Shown in pieces: positions 1-4,416 of a stretch of DNA of 6,171 nucleotides. This DNA is from Candidatus Thalassarchaeaceae archaeon. Lineage in GTDB: Archaea; Thermoplasmatota; Poseidoniia; Poseidoniales; Thalassarchaeaceae. A program made the translations under genes and the position numbers. The stretch spans positions 1 to 6,171 of the forward strand of contig JAQXFA010000090.1 in the NCBI GenBank assembly GCA_029250565.1, in the 5' to 3' direction. Each line of letters opens with the position of its first letter. Within the stretch, counting starts at the first letter, position 1. The notes beneath the pieces are model-generated. The model had not been told where the DNA came from. It did no database searches and saw nothing but the letters and a program-made list of their open reading frames with translations.

Positions 1-1103
1 ATTTCCAAAACTTGACGAACAATTCTACCAAGGAATACCGCTTTCTTCAAGCGATGCTCGGGTTGGTCTCCAAGATGAGGAAGTAATTCCTTATCCATCA
101 AATTGTTCACACGTTGTTCACGGTATTCTTTTTGCTGACCTGCTGCGAATTTCTTTTCTAACCATGCGAGTGCTTCCTCGTTGGTTTCAACACCATAAGC
201 ATCTTTGGTATCCAAATCTCGAACGTGATTGATGTTTGCAACAACATACTTGAAAGCGTCTTTATGGCCAGCAATGGATGCGAAAATTTCCTCATCAGAA
301 TTAATTCCAAGAGCACGCATAAGTAGAACTGCTGGAATAACTTGGGCGCCAGCACTGCTGATTTTCACCATCAACATTCCATCTTTTCTCTTTTCAACAG
401 TCAGTGGCTTTCGAACACCATCTCTCTGTGAGAAAATCTTTGCAACTTCTGTTGCTCGGCTGTATCTCTTACTCATCTCAACAGTAACTCGGTTAGGTGC
501 CAAATCCTCCATTGAAATTAGAACCCTTTCCGTACCGTTGATGATAAAGTAACCACCTGGGTCGTATGGGTCCTCTCCCTTCTTCTTTAGAAGAGACATG
601 TAGTGAGCGCGGTCTTCTTCGCTCATCTCAGGGCTGAGATTACGATTCTGGTCAATATGACCGGGGTTTAGATTACATCTCTCAGAACGAACCATGACTG
701 GTAGGCTACCAACTTGAACTCTGTCTTCCTTAATTGGAGTTGGATGGTCCTCACGGTGGATTGTGAAATCCATAAAAATCGGGGAAGAATATGTCAACTT
801 ACGAAGACGACACTCTAGTGGAGTTGCATCCTCATTGTTTGCACCATTTGCCTCACGGATTGTGGGTGGGCCTAGTGTTAGATTCTTCATACGTACTGAA
901 ATTTCGTTGTCTAAAACGTCGAGTTTTACCAATCCACCCTCATCATCGTCAACGATTTCATCTGTGCCAATACGAATATTGCGGACAATCTGCTCAAAAC
1001 GGCAATCTCGCCCATCTCCTTTTGGCAAGCAATCATTGTATGATGCAATTTGGTGATTGACCAAACTTCTTTCTCTGAAATATGTCTTGATAATCTCTCT
1101 CAT
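1..1103 (-). CDS. rpoB: DNA-directed RNA polymerase subunit B (Rpb2 type), N-terminal part, cut by window edge
   Basis: This is the second-largest catalytic subunit of archaeal RNA polymerase. Only the first 367 codons lie in the window; the rest, including the catalytic and clamp regions, lies beyond position 1. The frame is open throughout and was translated by hand from the reverse strand. It starts MREIIKTYFRERSLVNHQIA. Family hallmarks are SPIFMDF followed by VGSLPVMVRSERCNL (residues about 107-145) and the strongly conserved block GGYFIINGTERVLISMEDLA (about 183-202), which matches the lobe/protrusion region of Rpb2. The ATG at 1103-1101 is preceded by GGAGG at 1116-1112 with 8 bases of spacing, inside the 13-base gap after the rpoH stop, so translation is likely coupled to rpoH. 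Whether B is one chain or split into B'' and B' cannot be judged here. Identity is seen in the sequence and is secure. Confidence 0.97.
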   Translation of the reverse strand, partial: MREIIKTYFRERSLVNHQIASYNDCLPKGDGRDCRFEQIVRNIRIGTDEIVDDDEGGLVKLDVLDNEISVRMKNLTLGPPTIREANGANNEDATPLECRLRKLTYSSPIFMDFTIHREDHPTPIKEDRVQVGSLPVMVRSERCNLNPGHIDQNRNLSPEMSEEDRAHYMSLLKKKGEDPYDPGGYFIINGTERVLISMEDLAPNRVTVEMSKRYSRATEVAKIFSQRDGVRKPLTVEKRKDGMLMVKISSAGAQVIPAVLLMRALGINSDEEIFASIAGHKDAFKYVVANINHVRDLDTKDAYGVETNEEALAWLEKKFAAGQQKEYREQRVNNLMDKELLPHLGDQPEHRLKKAVFLGRIVRQVLE

Positions 1104-1116
1104 ATTAATCGCCTCC

Positions 1117-1707
1117 TCAGTTACCCTCTACCACTAATCTGTATGCCACGTGAATCCCTGCAGAAGGGCTTCTTCGGGTGATTCTAACTACTCTGTTATT
1201 CAACCAACCTGCACGCAACTCATCGTCAGACTGCTCCATTGCTTCTTTCATTGCTTGAATCGCAGGGTCAGTAATCAGTATCTTAGGAAGTAGTTCAATT
1301 CGAAGGCGAGGGCTGCCATCAATGTCGGTTCCAACAAGATCCCAGGGGGCAAGTTCGGCCATCTGTTCATCTTCAGGAACTAACTCATGCAAAGGCACGA
1401 TTTCGTGATTTAGGACATTGAATCTCATTTCACCAAGTGGAATGTTTGTTTCTAAAGCCTTGAGTTCTGCTTTCATTTCCACACGGCGAGTTGGACGGCG
1501 GCGTTTGGATGCAGCTTGTTCACGAATAATATCCATGATTGTTTCAAGTTCAGCATCAGTCATTTTCAAACTTAATTTGGTAGCGACATCCTGAGCACTC
1601 ATTTTCTTGATTGTATCCATGTTCGCGTCGTCTGCCAACTTGTGTGCTAATTCTTCTTTAACACCAAGCTCCATTAATCGCTTTTTAGTTGATGATTTTA
1701 CTGCCAC
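1117..1707 (-). CDS. rpoH: DNA-directed RNA polymerase subunit H (Rpb5 family) with an extra N-terminal domain
   Basis: A small RNA polymerase subunit corresponding to the C-terminal assembly domain of eukaryotic Rpb5. The family core is residues about 96-194: FNVLNHEIVPLHEL, then LPKILITDPAIQAM, then VVRITRRSPSAGIHVAYRLV. Archaeal RpoH is usually about 75-90 residues, but this protein has 196. The excess is an N-terminal extension (residues 1 to about 90) plus an insert of roughly 20 residues within the core near 118-138. The extension is predicted helical by eye, resembles a helix-hairpin-helix or RadA-type N-terminal fold (MELGVKEELAHKLADDANMD onward), and ends in a basic stretch, ASKRRRPTRR (66-75). 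It does not look like the eukaryotic Rpb5 jaw. The start is GTG, preceded by GGGGGT seven bases upstream, which can pair with the anti-Shine-Dalgarno through one G-U. The alternative ATG at residue 12 lacks such a site. The gene lies 13 bases upstream of rpoB and 55 bases downstream of tRNA-Lys on the same strand. Confidence 0.93.
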   Translation of the reverse strand: MAVKSSTKKRLMELGVKEELAHKLADDANMDTIKKMSAQDVATKLSLKMTDAELETIMDIIREQAASKRRRPTRRVEMKAELKALETNIPLGEMRFNVLNHEIVPLHELVPEDEQMAELAPWDLVGTDIDGSPRLRIELLPKILITDPAIQAMKEAMEQSDDELRAGWLNNRVVRITRRSPSAGIHVAYRLVVEGN

Positions 1708-1762
1708 TCAGATACCCCCACATTCGCCAAGAAACCGAGGGACTGAGACCAATCTGGCGGAG

Positions 1763-1836
1763 CGGGCCTGACGGGGTTCGAACCCGCGACCAACGGATTA
1801 AAAGTCCGTCGCTCCACCTGACTGAGCTACAGGCCC
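1763..1836 (-). tRNA. tRNA-Lys (anticodon UUU)
   Basis: A complete 74-base cloverleaf can be folded on the minus strand. The acceptor stem GGGCCTG (1836-1830) pairs with CAGGCCC (1770-1764), with discriminator G at 1763. The D stem is GCTC/GAGC. The anticodon stem ACGGA/TCCGT closes the loop CTTTTAA, giving anticodon TTT at 1802-1800, which reads lysine codons. The T arm has the standard TTCGAAC loop with a G-U at the outer pair. CCA is not encoded: the bases after the discriminator are CTCCGCC. No intron is present. The gene is co-directional with rpoH and 55 bases upstream of it, and it may be processed from the same primary transcript. Confidence 0.96.
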
Positions 1837-1881
1837 ATGGCTATTGGTGACTAACCTCGGACTTGGGTACCCTTCAAAAGC

Positions 1882-1942
1882 CTGTCGCATGGCATACGCT
1901 GACAGTGATGACCGCTCGGTCATGGCCGGAGAGGAAATCTCC
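1882..1942 (-). other. Cluster of three adjacent inverted repeats (possible structured leader or small RNA)
   Basis: Three perfect short inverted repeats follow one another. They are GGAGA/TCTCC with a 5-base loop (1928-1942), ATGACCG/CGGTCAT with a 2-base centre (1908-1923), and CTGTC/GACAG with a 14-base loop (1882-1905). The stretch looks more GC-rich than its flanks and holds no convincing gene. If the leftward promoter-like element near 1966-1977 is real, its predicted start falls near 1943. The three hairpins would then form the first part of a leader of about 106 bases ahead of tRNA-Lys. Strand and function are inference. The middle repeat could instead be a protein-binding palindrome. 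Confidence 0.4.
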
Positions 1943-1965
1943 AAACACCCGTTTCCTGTGGTTCA

Positions 1966-1977
1966 CCATAAAGGTAT
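1966..1977 (-). promoter_or_regulatory. Candidate BRE/TATA promoter for tRNA-Lys-rpoH-rpoB
   Basis: Read on the minus strand this is ATACCTTTATGG, an A/T-rich TATA-like core (1972-1966) preceded by ATACC as a possible BRE. A start about 26 bases downstream would lie near 1943, exactly at the first hairpin of the leader. It shares ATACCTTT with the rightward element at 1995-2002. The TATA match is imperfect, so confidence is modest. Confidence 0.35.
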
Positions 1978-2002
1978 CCTTGAAATTATTACAAATACCT
2001 TT
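1970..2002. repeat. 8-bp perfect inverted repeat AAAGGTAT/ATACCTTT between divergent genes
   Basis: The arms at 1970-1977 and 1995-2002 are perfect complements separated by 17 bases. Each arm overlaps one of the two divergent promoter-like elements. The simplest reading is two copies of the same BRE/TATA sequence in opposite orientation. A dimeric regulator site shared by both promoters is the alternative. Confidence 0.5.
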
Positions 2003-2009
2003 CAAATAT
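1995..2009 (+). promoter_or_regulatory. Candidate BRE/TATA promoter for the methyltransferase-biotin ligase gene
   Basis: ATACC followed by TTTCAAATAT. The centre of the A/T-rich core, near 2005, is 25 bases before the GTG start at 2030. This matches the usual archaeal TATA-to-start distance and implies a leaderless mRNA. No Shine-Dalgarno is present before 2030, which agrees with that reading. Confidence 0.5.
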
Positions 2010-2029
2010 GACACTTACTCCGCAAGACT

Positions 2030-3493
2030 GTGAATGACCATATCAACCGTGAACTCGCGATGCAAAGTGATGGCGCATCAATTCATGAATGGTTATTCAA
2101 TGAAAATGAGGGGCTTTCGCTCCTTGTGCCGGCTACTGTTTATCCGCCACGCGAAGACACTGGGCTATTATTTTCCTGCCTTGCCAAATTAGGCGATGGC
2201 AATGGAAGAAAACTCCTTGAAATTGGTTGTGGAAGTGGTGCCATTTCAATTGCCGCTGCCAAACTAGGATGGGAGGTTACAACATGCGATGTAAACCCGC
2301 TTGCAATCGCTGCAACAACCGGCAATGCAAGTTACAACAAAGTCAACTTAACTGCAATAGAAGGTGGCTTAGATGAAGATTCTAATTTCATCAATCAACA
2401 ACTTATTGAATCTCAAGGACCGTTTGACATTATCACCTGGAATTTACCATACCTTTCGCCAGTCAACGGTGATGAGGAAAGACTTGGGCCATTCGAAGAT
2501 GCTGGTTTAGTTGATAGCCCTGAAAACAGCGGTTGGGGCGTGGCACTCCTACAAACCATTACTCGAGAAAATGATCTCCTAAAACGCGGTGGCGCAATTT
2601 ATCTACTACACACTAACAATGAGCGTGGAAACTTGTTACAGAGTCGATGGCGTGCAGCTGGGTGGGCAACAAGGATTTCTTCGGAACTTCAATTCGATGA
2701 TGGTGAAAGATTGACTTGTTTTGCAGCTTGGAAACCACACGAAAAAGCAACTAGGCAATCTCACGATGTACTTGATTCTTCGAATCAATATCTATTGGAT
2801 GAGGAATTGCCTGTTGGTAGTATGGTTACTGCAAAGCAACAACGCTTTGGAAGAGGGCAACGAAAACGCACATGGGATACTGACGAGGGTGACTTTGCTG
2901 GTAGTTGGGTACTTGACCCAAAATTAGTAGATAATGGGCCTGGTTTGATTCAACTTGATGCCGGAGTTGCTGTGATTGATGCAATATGTGCATCTCAAGA
3001 TCTCCCTTTAGCATCTGCACATTGGACAAACTGTAAACCTCTATCAAATCACAACCTGTCAATTCGTTGGCCTAATGATGTGTGGACTAATTCGGGTAAA
3101 CTTGCAGGTTGCTTAGTGGAAGGACGTCAAACAGGTAAGCACCAGAAAGTAGTGCTAGGTATCGGCGTTAATCTAGGTACACCTAGTAACAAAGAATATC
3201 ATTCGACTGGCCTCCAAGAAATTACTAATCACGTGGAACTAGAAGTTTTTACCAACTTACTAGATACCGCAGTTGCATCACAATTTGAAATCGGTAAATT
3301 GATTCCAACAAGACGTAATCAAAAGAATGCGATTTGGGCATTAATGTCTAATCATCTAAAATCGGGTTTAAGCCTCACACAAGGTGCTGAAAATTTGATC
3401 GTTACAAACATCAGCCAGGGTGGGGAATTAATTTGTTATGATGGAAGAAAAAGACACATTGTCTCGGATAGTTACAACCTTATTTGGAATTGA
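2030..3493 (+). CDS. Fusion of a HemK2/PrmC-like class I methyltransferase and a biotin protein ligase
   Basis: The 487-residue protein has two enzyme domains in one open frame. Residues about 30-235 form a SAM-dependent methyltransferase of the HemK2/Mtq2/PrmC type. They carry VYPPREDTGLL (37-47), SAM loop LEIGCGSG (63-70), acidic CDVNP (86-90) and motif IV NLPY (138-141). The usual motif is NPPY; NLPY is the form found in KsgA/Dim1 enzymes. Known relatives methylate the glutamine of the release-factor GGQ motif. Residues about 247-487 form a BirA-type ligase that makes biotinyl-AMP and biotinylates carboxylase carrier proteins. They carry DSSNQYLLDE (249-258), GRGQRKRTW (274-282), RWPND (346-350), KLAG (357-360), GIGVN (377-381) and a small C-terminal domain. 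There is no DNA-binding helix-turn-helix, so repressor activity is unlikely. The only internal Met near the junction (265) lies inside the ligase, after DSSNQ. The start is GTG, probably leaderless; ATG at 2060 is an alternative. Confidence 0.92.
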   Translation: MNDHINRELAMQSDGASIHEWLFNENEGLSLLVPATVYPPREDTGLLFSCLAKLGDGNGRKLLEIGCGSGAISIAAAKLGWEVTTCDVNPLAIAATTGNASYNKVNLTAIEGGLDEDSNFINQQLIESQGPFDIITWNLPYLSPVNGDEERLGPFEDAGLVDSPENSGWGVALLQTITRENDLLKRGGAIYLLHTNNERGNLLQSRWRAAGWATRISSELQFDDGERLTCFAAWKPHEKATRQSHDVLDSSNQYLLDEELPVGSMVTAKQQRFGRGQRKRTWDTDEGDFAGSWVLDPKLVDNGPGLIQLDAGVAVIDAICASQDLPLASAHWTNCKPLSNHNLSIRWPNDVWTNSGKLAGCLVEGRQTGKHQKVVLGIGVNLGTPSNKEYHSTGLQEITNHVELEVFTNLLDTAVASQFEIGKLIPTRRNQKNAIWALMSNHLKSGLSLTQGAENLIVTNISQGGELICYDGRKRHIVSDSYNLIWN

Positions 3494-3496
3494 AAA

Positions 3497-4030
3497 TCAA
3501 GCTGTTTCAACGATTTCAGCAATATCTGAATCCTCTGGCCCTTCCTGTAATTTTCTCCAAATACCCCATACTAAAAGAAGAAGAGCAACAATTGTTGGAA
3601 GAAATTGAACTGGAATTTGGCGTTGTGCTGTGACTTCCACTTCCCATGTACCCTGACCGTTAATTTCTACCGTGAGTTTACCACTTTCATCAACATCAAT
3701 TGAACTTGAGAAAGAACCGTCCTCTTTGAGTTCAAATTCTGACACCCTAGCTAACTCCGTACCATCTTCACCCATCACTTTGATATTATTGATTGTACAA
3801 GTGTTATTGTTTTCACAAACAGGAGATGCTTCAACCACAATATTATCGTTTGAACCAAGTACTCCAACAGAAATTGAACGGACTTCTTTAGTAGATGAAA
3901 CTTCACCAAATTCAACCATCATTGGTAAAGCAAACATTGAGATTGCTAACGCACCAACTAACCCGATCGCTCCAACGATAATTGAGATATCATGCGGGGT
4001 TACTTTTGCACCCACTCCTCCGCCTGCCAT
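3497..4030 (-). CDS. Small membrane protein of unknown function with two transmembrane helices
   Basis: I do not recognise this family. From the ATG at 4030 the protein has 177 residues. A short glycine-rich N terminus (MAGGGVGAKVTPHD) is followed by a hydrophobic segment (about 16-38), then a domain of about 100 residues rich in alternating hydrophobic and polar positions, probably beta-stranded. A second hydrophobic segment lies at about 142-158, followed by a basic RK and an acidic tail. The middle domain contains C72 and C78, which could form a disulfide if it faces outward. The acidic tail after RKLQEG suggests both ends are cytoplasmic. The start is uncertain: TTG at 4048 would add six residues, the frame stays open to a TAA at 4076-4078, and no clear Shine-Dalgarno precedes either codon. 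The gene converges on the methyltransferase-ligase gene with a 3-base gap and is divergent from the glutamate synthase-like gene. A real gene is likely because the hydrophobic pattern is coherent. Confidence 0.75.
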   Translation of the reverse strand: MAGGGVGAKVTPHDISIIVGAIGLVGALAISMFALPMMVEFGEVSSTKEVRSISVGVLGSNDNIVVEASPVCENNNTCTINNIKVMGEDGTELARVSEFELKEDGSFSSSIDVDESGKLTVEINGQGTWEVEVTAQRQIPVQFLPTIVALLLLVWGIWRKLQEGPEDSDIAEIVETA

Positions 4031-4094
4031 GGTTGGGCGAACAGCCAATGCACCAAGAACATCGCCCTTGAAAAATTAGTACGATTTCCGACCG

Positions 4095-4104
4095 TTTAAT
4101 AGAA
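4095..4104 (-). promoter_or_regulatory. Weak TATA-like element for the membrane protein gene
   Basis: On the minus strand this reads TTCTATTAAA. A start about 26 bases downstream would lie near 4073, leaving a leader of about 25-43 bases before the TTG (4048) or ATG (4030) candidates. The match is weak and no BRE is evident. Confidence 0.25.
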
Positions 4105-4192
4105 GAACCCTCTTGATTAAGCAACTGCTCTAGGACACGCATAATTGCTGTAACAATTGCAATAAGATGATATTAAAGTGGCTAGATTAGAT

Positions 4193-4204
4193 AATCACTT
4201 GATT
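4193..4204. repeat. Perfect palindrome AATCA-CT-TGATT
   Basis: Two 5-base arms are separated by 2 bases, about 50 bases upstream of the rightward TATA box. The size suits a dimeric helix-turn-helix regulator, but a short A/T-rich palindrome can arise by chance. Confidence 0.25.
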
Positions 4205-4220
4205 GGGCGAATGTTATTAC

Positions 4221-4241
4221 TGCTCACGCATAAAGTGAACA
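4221..4241. promoter_or_regulatory. Imperfect inverted repeat next to the TATA box, possible regulator site
   Basis: TGCTCAC and GTGAACA are 7-base arms with one mismatch and a 7-base spacer, so the centre-to-centre distance is 14. The repeat ends about 10 bases before TTTATAAC, the position where an archaeal activator would sit, or a repressor overlapping the BRE. No known operator consensus was matched. Confidence 0.3.
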
Positions 4242-4246
4242 GATGA

Positions 4247-4258
4247 ATATTTTATAAC
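4247..4258 (+). promoter_or_regulatory. TATA box of the glutamate synthase-like operon
   Basis: The core TTTATAAC (4251-4258), within an A/T-rich run, is the best TATA-box match in the window. A start about 26 bases downstream, near 4280, would give a leader of about 120 bases before the ATG at 4400. Confidence 0.5.
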
Positions 4259-4314
4259 ATATTTAGTGGACGTATGTGCGCTAATCTAACTAATTCCTGA
4301 ACGCGGTGAACTCA

Positions 4315-4416
4315 ATGATTAAAGGCGGCACGCGCTGCCAACGCCCCCTGTGGGGGGCGGTGAATGCAACTGCTGAACAAACTCGAAGGAGACCAAACAA
4401 TGATTGGAGCAAGTGA
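4315..4416 (+). CDS. Possible upstream ORF of 33 codons overlapping the start of the next gene
   Basis: The ORF begins with ATG after GGTGA, a weak Shine-Dalgarno. It reads MIKGGTRCQRPLWGAVNATA and stops at TGA 4414-4416, 14 bases inside the downstream gene in another frame. It spans the GC-rich hairpin and the downstream Shine-Dalgarno. The peptide resembles no family I know. It may be a translated leader or simply chance. Confidence 0.2.
   Translation: MIKGGTRCQRPLWGAVNATAEQTRRRPNNDWSK
4342..4359 (+). other. GC-rich hairpin in the leader of the glutamate synthase-like gene
   Basis: CGCCCCC and GGGGGCG form a perfect 7-bp, all-GC stem with a TGTG loop, ending 26 bases before the AAGGAG Shine-Dalgarno. 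No T-run follows on either strand, so it is not a typical archaeal oligo-T terminator. It is stable enough to slow a ribosome or polymerase or to protect the leader. Confidence 0.5.
4386..4391 (+). promoter_or_regulatory. Shine-Dalgarno that fixes the start of the glutamate synthase-like gene
   Basis: AAGGAG lies 8 bases before ATG 4400. The upstream in-frame ATG at 4364 has no comparable site, and the Shine-Dalgarno itself lies inside the extra 12 codons, so 4400 is the preferred start. Confidence 0.8.

Larger units (their letters stand above)
4031..4399. other. Divergent intergenic control region, no confident gene
   Basis: About 370 bases separate the membrane protein from the glutamate synthase-like gene. 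The left third holds the possible start region and a weak TATA-like element for the leftward gene. The middle holds two dyad-symmetric sequences and a good rightward TATA box. The right part would be a leader of about 120 bases containing a GC-rich hairpin, a possible 33-codon upstream ORF and the Shine-Dalgarno of the main gene. No RNA gene was recognised. Confidence 0.6.

Noticed and set aside
104..122. Repeated GTTCAC within a short distance.
   Set aside because: It lies in rpoB coding sequence and encodes part of the REQRVNN segment; a chance repeat.
229..1060. Several plus-strand ORFs opposite rpoB.
   Set aside because: The minus-strand frame is unmistakable RpoB, and the opposite frames show no family resemblance.
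1899..1911. CTGA followed by GTGATGA, resembling D' and C boxes of a C/D guide RNA.
   Set aside because: No second C box lies upstream and no D box downstream at a workable distance; the sequence is explained by the ATGACCG palindrome.
1798..1923. A minus-strand ORF of 41 codons from ATG 1923 that runs through the tRNA and stops in its anticodon loop.
   Set aside because: Its C-terminal third is a translated tRNA, its ATG falls within a palindrome, and no well-placed Shine-Dalgarno precedes it.
1930..1942. AGAGGAAATCTCC, reminiscent of a conserved RNase P RNA segment.
   Set aside because: The gap between genes is too short for RNase P RNA, and no other conserved segment was seen.
3672..4079. 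Plus-strand ORF of 135 codons opposite the membrane protein.
   Set aside because: It is Ser/Thr/Pro-rich with no coherent domain, while the minus strand gives clear membrane helices. It is a mirror of the real gene.
4342..4359. GC hairpin as an intrinsic terminator.
   Set aside because: No T-run follows on either strand, and it lies in a probable leader rather than after a gene.
4364..4399. ATG 4364 as the start of the glutamate synthase-like gene.
   Set aside because: The AAGGAG Shine-Dalgarno lies within this segment at the right distance for ATG 4400, and 4364 has no comparable site.
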